The position numbers and the translations under genes are program-made. The notes beneath the pieces are model-generated. The model had not been told where the DNA came from and did no database searches. It worked only from the letters and a program-made list of their open reading frames with translations. Of a stretch of 64,000 nucleotides of DNA, positions 1-13,095 are shown piece by piece (position 1 is the first letter of the stretch; the number at the start of each line of letters is the position of its first letter). The stretch spans positions 33,409-97,408 of the forward strand of contig RCAB01000231.1 in assembly GCA_003640385.1 (NCBI GenBank), in the 5' to 3' direction. The stretch comes from Setaria digitata. Taxonomy: Eukaryota; Nematoda; Chromadorea; Rhabditida; Setariidae.

Positions 1-2648
1 GCAAGTTTGCGAAATATCACTGCTGCTGCTGTTGTTGCCGCAGCAATCTGAAGGAGAAAAGCGACAAGTGACACAACTGTCAGGATCCTCTTGCCGGCTG
101 CTTCCTGTACTCCTCACTTGATCTTTGTGTAGTTTCTTCCTCAGTAGCAAGGAAGATCGAGCAATTCCTACCCTCACCTATTTCTTTTACTATTACACAA
201 TGCGGAAAATCAATTAGAGGTGGGAAGGGACCGAGCCACCTGCAAACTTCGATTCCAATGTCTCAGCAAGACGGAATGCTCTCCGGCCGCTGGCCACAAC
301 AACCACTACAGCTAATCGACGACCAATCCTCACATCCTCCGTCTCCGGTTCGCCGCCGTCTTCATTCCCAGCAGCAAACTTCCTTTGACAGCCTCGTTGG
401 TGCTCATTTTGCAACCTTCTCTGTAGTGCTCTCTTCTTTCCGGTCCACCTGTACCATTTCGTCAGCTTTTCCCGACCATAAACATCGCCGATCACAGCAG
501 CAATCGTCGGCCAAACTTTTCTAAAATTTCTTCGCGAATCTCGAGAGGAGAACTTCGAGGCCCGTATCTCCTAACTACAACCTACTGTTCCTCCAGTCAT
601 ATTAGCGTTATCATGCCATATGGCATTATAGGAGACTGCTTTCTCATTGTACCACCAACTAATCAATACTGATAATTTTGATTATTTCGTGACTCACAGT
701 TACCCCACAATTACCGCTAACCAGTTGCAAAGCGTGTCGTCCACTGTTGTCCACTTTTGCAAGTTAATGAGACGGAGAACAGTTCAGCCCATACAACAAT
801 TCACTACTCTGTTTTCCTCATTACTAGAATGCCAACCTTTTCCGGTCACATATCAGTGGCCAAATGAAATAATGTCCTGCCGTCTTTCTCACCATTTTCA
901 ATTTCTGACATTTATTTAATCTTATATACGAATAGTATGCTCGTTTTCAGTACTGCAAGTTAATGCCATATTTTCTCAAGTACTTCTAGACTTATTTGGA
1001 ACAGAGCACGCCAGAAAATGGCTTTCCGTTTTCCTTCTCTTTTCGCGTTCCTAAAAAAAAATCAAAAACAGAAACCATTTTCTTGCAGTGAACCATAGGA
1101 AGAATCGTCCTACACAACAGCTGTTTCACCTCAGTCGAGTCATTTTTTGCAGGCCAGCTGCTGCAAATACGTATCTATCGCTTACCTCCCGCAATGCATC
1201 CATTATTTCTTTCATATTTTCTGCATTCGTTTACACAACTCTTTTTGGTTAAAGATTGAAATCACTTCCGTGCCTTCAATTAATCTGTTAGTTTACCGGA
1301 ATTATTAGAGAAGTTAATTGTTAGGGTTGCAAGGCCGTCCCTGAGAATATCACTACATCTGGAATGCCCTAATTCAATACAGCTCCTGTTTCTTTCGACA
1401 AAGTTTGTACAGTGAGTAAAGACTCGACTCACTGCAGCATAGAAGAGGACTGTTTGCTCGATTCCTTCACCATCTTTCATCGTGCAAGTTACCTTTTATC
1501 TTTGAAACGAAATGAAATTATTAATATTTGGACTCCTCTTCTCACCGTTCTTTTTTTAGACAGCAACATCATTTCTGACGTTACTTTTTTCTCTTCCATG
1601 TTATGCCTCGTATCTTTTCAGTCCGGTTAAAGAGTTCCTTGTCCCGTCATTTCCAGTCTTGATTTCCCGTTATTTCCTGATTGGACATTTGATCATTTCG
1701 ACAGACCATTTACCATGTCTCATCCATTTGTTAAAGTTTCCACTATTGATGGAAAATGAGAGATGAGTAATGCATGCTGATGTGAAATCATCAATTTAGA
1801 AGCTGAGAATTTTCTGTAGAAAGAAATTATAGAAGTGAAAAGCATCTATGGAGCATTCAAAGAGCTCATTTTCAATTTACTGAGATAAATTGGCATTGTA
1901 AAGAACTTTTATTTTTGCGAAATTTTTGTCACCATCATTGTCGTCAGCTTAATATTTGCCCTTCATCAACATGAAATGGTCAAAAGATGATTCTCATTAG
2001 ATAAATACTGTTAATGGTACTTGCAAAATTACCTATCATTTCATCCTTTTAGTAGAAATAGACACTGAAGGGTTATTAACTTTTGGCTAAAACAACGTGG
2101 TCGATGATACTACCACATCACTATCATCATTATTACTACATGAACATCTGTAATCTCTTACATGTAACAAGGAATGTATCACGTACTTTAAACTACATCA
2201 AATAAGATAAATGCAACCAATTAGTATCTCTCGGGAAAATAACTGGTATGAGTAGTAACAAAGAGGGCTGTGAAACAGTAAGGCCTGTTACTAACGTGAA
2301 CAGCAGCACTGTCCTATGATCCTGAGAATGGTAAATTCTAGCATTAGCCTAGAGAAGAACGATAAATACAACATCACCCTGTATTGCATTAACAGAGCAG
2401 TGATTTGGATGAGAAGGAGCTTGGCCTCTTCAGGATATTTCCCTTCCCAATGTGCTACCAAATAGTTCCAAAAAAAAAAAAAGAATAACAAGGCCATTCG
2501 GTTAGTTTGAGAGAAGAGGAGAGGTGAACGTACGTATTTGTGGAGCAGGTGGCGGAGTGATGATTTATTTGATATTTAGTGGCAGAATATTATCTTCGAT
2601 GTCTATTCAAGTTCTTTCGTACACTTTTGTTATCCTTATTCGTTGTAG
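1..2648. other. Region with no gene recognised (upstream of the C3G gene)
   Basis: No exon chain with family resemblance is visible. The first ~550 bases are less AT-rich than the rest and carry short GCTGCTGCTG/CAGCAG-type triplet stretches, which create arginine-rich open frames on both strands that I do not trust. A perfect 14-bp palindrome lies at 613-626. The stretch just before 2649 is a pyrimidine-rich tract ending in TAG, directly next to the start codon of the next gene, so part of this region probably holds its promoter or 5' leader. Confidence 0.6.
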
Positions 2649-5600
2649 ATGTTTGAGTCTTCGTTTAAGAGCGAATTTGATTTTGGCACAGAGCTTGGAT
2701 CTTCTCCACAACAACCTTTTTCACTTCGTAACCGATTGCGAGAAGTTCGAGATGCATTCCGAGGATTCCGGGTAATTTATAAAATGTTTTAGCCTATGAC
2801 TAACCTTGTTACTTCTCACTCATTATCCCTCTTTCTTCTGTTTGGTGCTAGTTTCCACTTCTGATGTAGTTCTCTGCCTCATATACATTCAGGATGAAGC
2901 AGAATAGATCAGTCGCTAGAAGGGTAACCCTGAAGGATCAATATTCAGTCTTACTACTTTTGATTTTGAATGGTTATATTTGTACTGTTTGGAAGCGCAA
3001 ATGTCTTTTGTATTGCCTAGTAGTAGAGCCTAAGAACCACTACTACAAATCTATTTAATGTAAAGTAATGGATTAAATGTTCTCATGCTGGTTGCTGTTA
3101 AAAAGATTCATCTGCGTTGGCTTCGAAATAAGCCGAAGTGTAATCCTCATCATTTACTGAAAATATTAGATAAAGGAAGGAACCTGAACTTTATATATTT
3201 CGGTTTTTCTTCTGTGATTGATCAGTGCAAAATCCTTTCGATTTTAATTCATCGTGCTGTTCCTTTAATCGGTATTTCTAGATAATTACATTAAAAATTC
3301 AGAACGAAGTGATCCAGAATATAATTTAAATCCAGAATATGATTTATAATTATTGTTAGCTAATATGCATGCATAATTTGCCTTCATAATAGATGGATGG
3401 AAGGTAAAAATTTTTGTACGGTGCCAAGCGTGGAATAGTTGTCGGACAAAGTAACCAGAAGTAAGCTAATTGGAGAACTGGCTCTTGGCTTGCTTGGTAA
3501 GCCTTTTCCGATAATGGTGTGGAGTGTGCGGCTGAATAGTTTTGGTTTATTGGGATTCAGCACAAATTTATTTAGCTGGAAGCTCATCCTTGTTTCTTCG
3601 TGGAAATCGGATTGTAGTTCGAATTTAATTGAACATTAAACGCAATACGATACATGTTACTTTTAATACTAAATTTTATTTTCGGTTTTCTTTTCACTTG
3701 TTATTATTTACAACTGAAACGCAGTATTAACGCAATTATTGGTATGCCAATTTCATGCCACTGCTTGATCATGTCATCGGTTGAAATTAATTTAAACTTC
3801 GGTATTGCATGATCATTTCGAATTTTTGATTTCTTATTAAATCCGAAGTGCATTTAAGTAACTAAATAATGAAATACTGTCAGTGATGTTTAAATTATTC
3901 GGACAATTTTTATTCTCTTGATCGTATTTTATTGAAGAGAATGAATTAATTTTAACTCAGCTGTCCTACTATATAATCAATCAATCCAAGCTAAAACATT
4001 CAATTTTTTGTCGAAGGGGTTCTATTTTCTTGTGGGTGGTGCATGTAGAACCCTTTTTTCTTCCAAGAAAAAGTCTATGGGCATCATGACATTAATTACC
4101 AATTCATCGGTTTTTGTTGAAATTTCTTTTGAACAGAATGTTTTTACTAATAGAACAAAATACAGAATCTTAAATTCTTTTCCACAAAATGTAAATAAGA
4201 GAGCAAAAATGAAAACTTAACACTTCAGAATACATTTCAGCCGTCACCCAGTACTGTTTCACATATCGACTCAAAATTCTCTAGTGCGCCGCTTCGAAGG
4301 GCTTCTGACACTGCTGCATCTTCGATCGTAAGTAGAAAAATATCATTTAAGCGTTTTCTTTTTGGATTTTCCTTACTAGCTTACCTCACGAAATAAAGTT
4401 AATACCGGAACAGCTGTTTTTAGTTGTTATGGCTCTTTTTTTTTTTTTTTTTTGGAATCTTTTGGAATGCAGATTCACAACCGTAACTGCAACAGAATGA
4501 ATAAAAATTTCATCCAGATCTGAGATCACTCATAATGCTCGAGAATGAACCCTTTCCAATTAGCAGGGATGGCTAAGTGGCTGATAGAAACTATATCTTT
4601 ATATCTAATAGCATTTACGGATATTGCTGGAATTTGATGCAGGAAAATTCAAAGAGCACCTCTGGATCGATGAAGCCGGTAAAGGAAATTGAAGTTGCAA
4701 TACAGTTTCTGCACGAAGTAATCCGTACTGATAAGTTTGAAGTACTTATTGGTAGCGCCAATGCCGTGTTTGATTCAGTCCTTTCTTATATATCAACACT
4801 GAAATGCCCTGCGCCTTCTGTTCAGGTCGGTTTATTATACATTTCACATATGGTCTGGAGTTTCACATTTCATAATTCTTATTGATGATGAAGTCTCTTT
4901 TTTCCAGGATGCGCTAATTGCGTTGTTGGATTGGGTTGAAAACAAAATCTTATCACTTGATATCTATGACGATAATGATAATAGTGATGCACAGCCAGGA
5001 AGTTCAAAAAACGATGAAAGTGCAAGTGAAGGAACATATTTAGCTACTAAGCTTTTGAAGGTTTTCAGATTTTATTATTAAATATTTCTAGAGAAATCTT
5101 CGCTGGATTTGTCATTGGAAGTTTTGATTGCTAATATTTAGTCATTCAGTGTAATATAATTTCTTTTTCTTTTGTGTGTAATGCTGTAAGACGTCTTATC
5201 ACTTTGATTAGTCAATTCGCTAATTAGATCGTAAAGCCCTTGACTCCTTGGTTTTCTTTTTCTATCATATGGCATTATCTAATGTTCTTATTCGAAGTTT
5301 CTGAATATTGCTTTTCTACAAAACTCAATTCTAAGTTAATAAATAATTATCCGAAGATTTGCTCATGGTTAATTATCCCATAAAAAGCACTAGGAATTTT
5401 TAGGTTATTACGGAAATCGGTGAGAAATCACGCAATACAAAACCCGAGGATGCCAACTTTATCGAATTCCACAGCAGACATCATAGCGCATCAGTAGGAC
5501 CAAATGATTCAGGTTTCCACGGTACACCCAGCGGTGATGCAACTTCATCTTTAAGCCACTCGGTCGGAACTGTTGGCGAGTTTCCTTTATTTATTTTTGT

Positions 5601-8600
5601 TTTCCATGTCAAAATGCTAAACAGTTGAATGTTATCTAATTGAACGTTGTTCTACACAAAAGAAGACGTCGCAAGATGTGAAGCACAAAATCTTACATCT
5701 ATTCATTCCTTAAAAAATCAGTGACATGTTTTTACTCATTCATTAAATGAATATTTTATGACTTTTGGAGCAACCTCCATCGATTAAGGTTAGCACACTT
5801 AACACTGAATGGAAATAATTAGTTTTAGTGTCATAATTCCGAATGCGCTGCACTGCGTTTCTGATTCTGAAGTATATTATTATACTGTGAGCTCGAAGTT
5901 GTTTCACTGCATGTTTCATCCATTTGCTTCTAATAGTTAAAAGGCGAGAAAAATATAAAAACTTGGGCATATAAATGGACTTTCTTAAAGGAACTATTGA
6001 TGTTAGCTTAATGGATCAAAGCCTCGATGACTTATTAGCGCAACTAAATCTCCACCAAGTAGCAAAATTCGAGCCAGTTTTCCCTCAGGTTGAAAACGAA
6101 GATACTGACGAGGACGACTCTGATATTGTCCACGAAAAAAGGTTGTGAAAACTCATTATTACTCATTTATCAAAGTGCTCGGTTTATTTTTTACATCTGA
6201 TTCGTTTTTTACGTATGTGAATTGGAGAAGAAATAATTATTTTAAACAGTTCCGAAAAGTGAATCTGCTGTTAGATAGAAAAAAAGGTAAATTGTTTAAA
6301 TAGAATTTATACTATCTATCCTCCAGTCAATTCAAAATGGTCATTTCTTTTTTTTCTGGATTTAAGGGAGGAACGAGAAGAAAAAAAGGATACGAAAACC
6401 TGTGAAGAGGAGGTGCAGCGGCTATCTGATGGCAGTGAAATAAGAACGCGAAAAACAAGGACATTTAATATGCAACAGAATAGCAAACAGGTATTCGAAT
6501 CTTTTATTACTTATGTTCCAGTTTTTGTACTTTAAGTAATACCCCGACAGTTTTCAATTAATTTATAACTTTCAATTTAATTAAGATTATTTCTTCTATG
6601 GGAAAAATGACACAGGTAACGGTGCGATCACACGGTAATGGAGGTGATGAGATTGTGAATACCTTTCATGATGGCAATATGTCATTCAATGATGATCTGG
6701 CAACTGATGATTTTTTCACTACACCTCGAAATTCGTTTGGACGTAATCGTTTGGATGGAACTAAATGTGCGGATGATCTGCTGAAAACTACAAATGACAC
6801 AACAAATCTGGATGCGGGAATCTCACAAAAAATCAAAAGTGTTCAACACACAGATACTGTTTCTCAGTAAATTATCAGCAGTTGTTTTTTCCCGTTTCGG
6901 AAGTTTTCAGTAATTCATGACTGAATTATCAGTATAATTCGTTTCCTTATTATGCTTAGCCAGAATTTTTCAGAAAAGTCTCGAAGACCGCAAAAAAGAA
7001 TGGAAAAATCATTTCAGACGATGCTGCACAGAAAATTGATAGAAGTGAATTAAATGCGAGGCAAGTGGAAACTTTTAAGGTAATGTAATGAATAGTGTTG
7101 TGAATGTTCAGCTGAATTTCAATTAATGCATAAATGAGAAAGCATAGTTCTTTGATTTCGATTCAAGATATCAGTTGAATTTAATTATTTGTCTGAAGTT
7201 CATTGATATTCAGGACGTCAACTTATTAGATCGTCGTGGGAGTGGTTCTTATGAAGAACATAGTACTGTGAAAATGGGTCTCACCAAATCATCATCCTCA
7301 CCTCCAATTCCTCCAAAGCAACGCCACGTTATTCAGTATATGCAGGTGATTTGCATAAACTTGTAATATTTTACTATTTGCGTTCACTACTACATACAAT
7401 TTCTCTATTAACGAGTGCGTAGTGTTACTAATCATGCCGCACTCATTTCTGACGTTGTGCAGTTTGCTTCCGTAATTTAAGGGAACTAAACAGACTAAGT
7501 TACAGAAGCAAATTTGAAATTGCAGACTTTTGGGAACAAAAGTGAAGATCAGGATGACTTCTTCAAAGGCTCAACACTTGCTTCATACATCGTGTTGAAT
7601 GATAATTTACGTTATCACGAAGAACAATACAAAAAAAAGATTTCATTCGAATTTTCATTATCCAGTTCGCTTTTTTTTCTTTCGCATTACGTAATTCTTT
7701 CTTCCACGTTTCCGTTTATTTGTTATGATCTTACAAGCACAGGTTCAGTTGTTGGCAGATCAGTAAAAAAGTTTTTTATTTCATTTTAAGCTTACTGTAT
7801 CATTTTTTGGAACAAATTTTCTTCAGGAGCAGCTGTGTCAAATCAGAACTTCTCCGATTTGAGCCAGTTATTACAATACACAGAAACTGACAGGATTATG
7901 CTACCAAAACGATACACAGATGAGGTATAAAGAGGAAAGGATGTTCGTTTTATCCTTCCCAATTTTGCACTACCTACTCTATGAAGTGAGGTACCTTTGC
8001 AATGAAATTCAGCTTGCTTGACGCAGTAAAATTTTAATTCTTCGCTTTGACGTGGAGGGAGCAATCATTAAAATCTCAATCTTTCTCACGTATTTTTTGA
8101 ATTCCTGAGTTAAACTTTGCTATTTGCACCGGTAATCGAGTTGTGAGTTTGTGGGCGAGTTTTTCAGTTCTTCTTTCGGAAATGTAGGTATTTGAAAATT
8201 TCTTTGCCAGAGCACCATTCGAAGACTATTAGCAGGTATTTGCTACAGAATGAGGCGACTTCAAAAGGAACAGCTCCATTGGCATCTTCAGAAACTGCTG
8301 AAATTTTGGAATGCGTTGATGTGACAGATTGGCTAATGCTACGAGCACATGATGCGGTTTCCAAACCCAATGAAGTAAGTTGGCTTTGTTCTTACAGCAC
8401 TTTAATTGTAATTACATGGTATTGTAAGCATGTGTAACAAAGGCTTTACTTCATATCTCATTTCCTTTAAAGGTACGTGGTGGACCTAAAGACGCACTGA
8501 TTGCTTTTGCGACCCAGCCGTCAGGATCACTGCTTTATCAAGAAGCTTTCCTCACAACTTATCGCAGTTTTGTCGCGTCCGATGAACTGATCCAGAAACT

Positions 8601-11564
8601 AATTCGAAGGTACAAGTTCGAATTAGCAATCAAATCACAAAGAAATAAACCTCTATGTATTTAGCTTATTAAGTTTCCTGACCATAATCATGCAAAGAAA
8701 AATCTTGTCCAGTTATGTTCCCTATTTTTTTCTTGAAATTTACATTAACTATTCTTATTTGCACAGCTGGATGACTACGTATAGGTAAGCTTAGTTTGTT
8801 TTAGGAAAAAAAAAAAAAGAAAACTAGAAATAAAAATGTTTTCTTCTTTCCTCTTTAGATATTTGTATATGTGTACGATAAAAGAACAGCAGTCGATAAG
8901 AGTAGCTCGCCAAACTTTTTCAATGTTGGTACGAGTTGTTGATGAGTTGTGCGCCGTGGAACAAACGCGGAAACTTATTCGTCTAATTACAAAATTTATA
9001 AGTCGGCTTGTTAAAGACGAAAATTATACCTTTGCAAGGATTTTGAGGTCTGCTCTGCACAAATTTCTCCTCAAGTAATAATGGATAATGGATAAAAAAA
9101 GTTTTAACTAGCAAGAGAAATGAAAAGTGATGCTTTCTACTTCTATTTAATTTTCTTTCCGAAACTGCTTTCAGGAAAAGATTAATGTCACGATTAGATT
9201 TGAAATCAACTCAAAAATTCATGATGTCTTCACCGGAGCGAACCAATATAAGAGGTTGCAGTTCAAGGTACGCTTTTACTGCTCTTGTTTTCTGTCCGTT
9301 TCATCTGTAACATGTTCTCTTTCTAGGCATCTAACAATTTTTGATATCCGTTCTGCAGTTATCGCCAAACAGATGACTTATTTGGATGCAGAATTGTTCC
9401 ATATGATTGAGGTGACGTTAATTAATTGTAAGCCTGAGCGACTTAAAACAAGGAAATAAGATAAGATGAAAAGGGTTGTCACAGTCACGTGCATATTTTG
9501 ATTCCAAAGAGCTAAGGCAGAAAATTGAATAAGCTTAAGTTTGTGGATTCGAAATTTTTGGCACAATTTTTTTGTATAAAACGAGAAACTTCTTATTATC
9601 TATGAATGCTAGTTTTAGCCTGCTGAAATGCTTTGGTGGGCACAAGAACAAAACGAGAAAAAAAGTCCAAATTTATGTCGCTTCACTGAGCATTTTAACA
9701 AGGTAAGATGATTATTATTTAATTGCCATCATATTCATTTTTTTTTTTTTTTTTTTTTTTTGAGTGATGTCTACAGGAAACGTGTAGCACTGTAACTGTT
9801 AAAATACACGTGCTGGGAGTCGAAGCACTTGTTAGGAAAATTACGTAGCAGTAACTTGTAGCAAAATAGTTTAGTAGGGGGATGGAAAATTCGTATTTTT
9901 TCAGGTTTCATATTGGGTTCGAACTCTCGTTTTAACACCAAATGAGCACAGAACTCGTGAAAAAGTTATGTCGAAGTTTGTCAAAATAATGAAGGTTCTC
10001 TTTTTTTTCTTGTAATTCGTTGCTGCTAGTTTGCCTGTTTTACATCACCGCAAGGAAATTTTACTGAAGGAAACTGACTCTCCTGCTACGAAAAGAAAAC
10101 AAAAAACACTTGATGAAATGACTTGATCACAATCCACGAATGAAATTTTGGCTACAACATCGACGAACAGTAGTGTGTGTCGCAGCAAAGAGAACGACCA
10201 GCAAATCCGCTAATAATTATGAAGAGTGATTATCAACTTATCATAGATGGCCATGCGTTGCGTCGAATGATATGGACGGAAAATGTCATTTGAGCGATTC
10301 TCAAAAATTAGAAAGGGGTGCATGTAGGCAGAAGTGAGTTGTGCTGAATTGCGAAAGTACAACATTTGAATCAGTAGTACAGTACTAAAAACCGAAAAGA
10401 TTATGATGGCAGTACTTTTGCATATCTTTGTGTATCAACAGTCAACTAACAGAAAATGCAAAAAATAGAAAGATAGAATGCAACTTTAAAAGATAAACTA
10501 TTTCCTACTAGAGACTCAAGTAGCACTAGGTACTTTTGAATATCAGGTACTTGAGACTTTGAAACTTAGATTGAAATCTGAAACATTAAGCGGAATGGTG
10601 CACCGCATAAGCAAATTTTTCATCGTAACCGAAAAGGTACATTTGTTTGTTGCAAATTTCAGCATATTAGATTTTTTTCTTCAACTACAGCATTTGCGAA
10701 TTGTGGGCAATTACAATTCATATCTGGCGATCTTATCAGCACTGGATTCGGGTCCTATTCGGAGACTGGATTGGTCCAAACACATCACCGATCTCTTAAA
10801 AGAGCACTCAGTTGTGATGGACAGCTCCCATTCTTTCAAAAATTATCGAACTTTGCTTGGCGAAAGTCGTCCTCCTTGCTTACCTTATATGTAAGTTCCT
10901 ATTTTTAAAACTAGCCAAATTCTTTTAGTACATGCTATTTTATCCTAACATTTTTGGAAATACTATTACTTGAATCTCAAGTAGCTGCAGCAGTATACAG
11001 GAGAGGATGAATTGAAAGGGAAAGGACAGGTGCTTAACCTTACCACAAATCTTATCTAAGAAAAGACAAGTATTTTGTAGAGGTCTTGTTCTGCAAGATT
11101 TAACATTTGTACATATCGGAAACAGTGATTATCTTCCCCCAGAGCAGAGCAACGGTAGGAAGAATCTGCTTAATTATGGCAAAAGATGGCAGCAGTTCGC
11201 AATTCTGGACAGCATTCGGTGTTTTAAAAGCTGGTAAATTTGATTTCGAAATACATTTGTTTATATCTGTGTTGCTCTCAGCCGGAAAATAATTGAGCAG
11301 AAACGATACGAACGCGCGTGTATGCTTACAACTTATGTAACGTTCATTTAATTGAATGCAGTAGCTTTTCCGGTTCAGAACATTGAAATTCTCTTCGAAG
11401 ATGTGATCATTTAAGAAGATGTAGACAGATGTTTCAGGAATTATTCGATAGAGAAGGATGAAAAGGTTATCCAGTTCTTTAATGGATTCAGCAATTACTT
11501 AAGTGAAGATGAGATCTGGGATCTATCAGAATCAATCAAACCGCGAACGCGAAAGAATAAATGA
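2649..11564 (+). CDS. C3G / RAPGEF1-type guanine nucleotide exchange factor for Rap1
   Basis: Exchange factor expected to load GTP on Rap-family small GTPases downstream of Crk adaptors at the membrane. Exons: 2649-2771, 4241-4327, 4643-4825, 4908-5060, 5404-~5533, ~5991-6141, 6367-6490, ~6586-6866, 6974-7079, 7214-7345, 7526-~7664, 7827-7924, 8249-8374, 8473-8609, 8859-9047, 9175-9267, 9327-9411, 9619-9702, 9905-9994, 10691-10890, 11081-11233, 11438-11564; about 990 residues (human C3G about 1077). The N-terminal helical region resembles C3G (IGSANAVFDSVLSYI). A Crk SH3-type motif PPIPPKQR followed by HVIQYMQ lies in exon 7214-7345. RasGEF-N begins at VRGGPKDALIAFAT and contains EAFLTTYRSF; the CDC25 domain has SPNLCRFTEHFNKVSYWVR, NYNSYLAILSALDSGPIRRL and GLVLQDLTFVHIGNSDY. 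The start was chosen because ATG follows a TAG acceptor and opens a 41-codon exon ending at a good donor. Joins near 5533/5991 and 6586 are uncertain. Confidence 0.9.
7310..7345 (+). other. Crk-SH3-type proline-rich motif in C3G
   Basis: The exon codes for PPIPPKQR and then HVIQYMQ. In vertebrate C3G a P-x-x-P-x-K motif followed by a similar H-M-x-A-Y-M-Q segment is one of several Crk SH3-binding sites. This is the only copy of such a motif I can find in the predicted exons. Confidence 0.7.
8473..11564 (+). other. RasGEF-N plus CDC25-homology catalytic part of C3G
   Basis: Ten exons give an uninterrupted frame in consistent splice phases. RasGEF-N runs over 8473-9047 (FLTTYRSF; MLVRVVDELCAVEQ). 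The catalytic domain starts at about 9327 (IAKQMTYLDAELFHMIEPAE) and ends near 11540. The TGA stop at 11562-11564 follows IKPRTRKNK, matching the IKPR end of the vertebrate protein, so the C-terminus looks complete. Confidence 0.9.
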
Positions 11565-13089
11565 GCTCTCTAAGAATTGTTAGCACAAAAAATTCCGAGC
11601 CCCGATTTGAAATGGTAGAATCGTGTATTATGTGAATATTTATGGCAAATTATGTTTTATTTATTGAAATGGAAATCATATAATGCTATCAATCAATCAC
11701 ATTACAAAAAAGAAAAGAACTTTGCTGCCAATTGGTAAATAGCAGTTAGTGGTGACTAACATTTGATTGGTCGTAGTTTTCCTGAATGAAAAATGAAGTG
11801 TTTATATTATCTGCATAAAAAACAGCACTGGGGATATAATGAGGCCTCGAGTGTGGCAAACGAAGTGCATCGCTCGTGGATTCACCTGGATTTATCGTTA
11901 ATAAGGACTCTATTAATAGGTTGCGTCTAGTGAAAAGTTGAATACATTTCCTATGTTTCTTTGTGTTTGTTTTATGCATAAGCTGCGGCGTTCCTGTCGA
12001 AACACTTCCCGTTCTGGATGACTGTTAATCAAACGTGCTCATTCTCCTATGTCCTTACAGTTGACAGCATTAAACGTGAGATATGCTACTCGGGAGGACA
12101 CCAGTTGTATACTCTAATTCTGGAATAAACGAATCGTCAAATGAATAGCACTGTGCTGCCGACACTTGCCTGACTACTTCAAAAAACTAACCAAACGACT
12201 GAGTGAAGTCACAAATGAGTGCCATACAGTATGGTGTAGTGATATTCGCTCATACAATATTTGTCAGAATGCGAGAGAAGAAGGATAGCGTAGTATTTGA
12301 GAGAAACCACAGACCGAGAAAATCTGTGAGACATGCTGAAACTAGGAACGGAAGAGACAGCTGCATGGCTACGGTACAGTTAAGTGAGGTTTGAGTTCGT
12401 GTTGCTAACTGCCAATGTCAGGTGTGATGCTGTTTGGGTTTAAGTGGATTTGGGCTTGTCAGCGTGTCGTGGGCAGTGAATGGTTAGCAAGTAGGTGATT
12501 GTTTAGAGTGGTACAGAATGCAGTTCTTTAGGTGTGGAATGGTCGAGGACGAAGGAGCAGGTAATGGAGAGGAGAGACACACCAGGACTGCTGCTTACGG
12601 ACGAATCTCAGATGGAGCGAGTGTTTCTGACGAGGGAAGTTTCAGTGACTTACACAGCCTGAATGTCACTTTCCTAGAATTTTACCAACATATTAGCATC
12701 TTATTTAGAGGCAAATATTAGTTTGATAATATCACACACTATTGATGCGCACTGTTGCTCATAGAGGGAATTGGGTTCACACGATAAGGAACGACCTCAC
12801 ACTTTCGGTGCGATTCTAATAATTCCGGATGAATGCTAGGACAGGTAAAGACAGTCTTAGAATTCAACCAGAACGAAGAAACTTTTACTCTGGTTATAGA
12901 TTTCTTCAAGCAGTGGTGGTGGAATTAAATGAACTATTGTTCCTGTGTCAAATGAGTAACCATGTTGATATGATCTGTTGCTTCTGAAATGAAATAGCGA
13001 GTCTCTCATGTGTCTATTTCCTACACTTTTCACCTTTTCAGAATATTAGGAACTCCAAGTTCAATTTTATCGAGTGCACTTTACTTTAG
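11565..13089. other. Intergenic region between C3G and the MFSD12-like gene
   Basis: No gene seen. An AATAAA at 12124-12129, about 560 bases after the C3G stop, is a possible poly(A) signal. Open frames at 12203-12394 and 12518-12721 show no recognisable family and are not flanked by a convincing exon structure. Confidence 0.5.
13081..13089 (+). promoter_or_regulatory. Possible trans-splice (spliced leader) acceptor
   Basis: TTACTTTAG lies six bases before the start codon of the MFSD12-like gene. A 3' splice site this close to the first ATG, with no upstream coding exon needed, is typical of nematode spliced-leader addition. It could instead join an untranslated cis exon. Confidence 0.45.
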
Positions 13090-13095
13090 GAGACT

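Noticed and set aside
214..495. 93-codon arginine-rich frame on the minus strand
   Set aside because: Overlaps an open frame on the other strand, is driven by triplet-repeat sequence, and has no family resemblance or splice context.
613..626. 14-bp palindrome ATGCCATATGGCAT
   Set aside because: Short perfect palindromes of this size are expected by chance in long AT-rich sequence, and nothing nearby gives it a role.
9911..9925. tRNA B-box-like GGGTTCGAACTC
   Set aside because: It is inside a C3G catalytic exon (SYWVRTLVL) and has no matching A box or acceptor stem.
11556..11561. AATAAA as C3G poly(A) signal
   Set aside because: It lies inside the last codons of the C3G reading frame, just before the stop, too early to serve as the usual signal.
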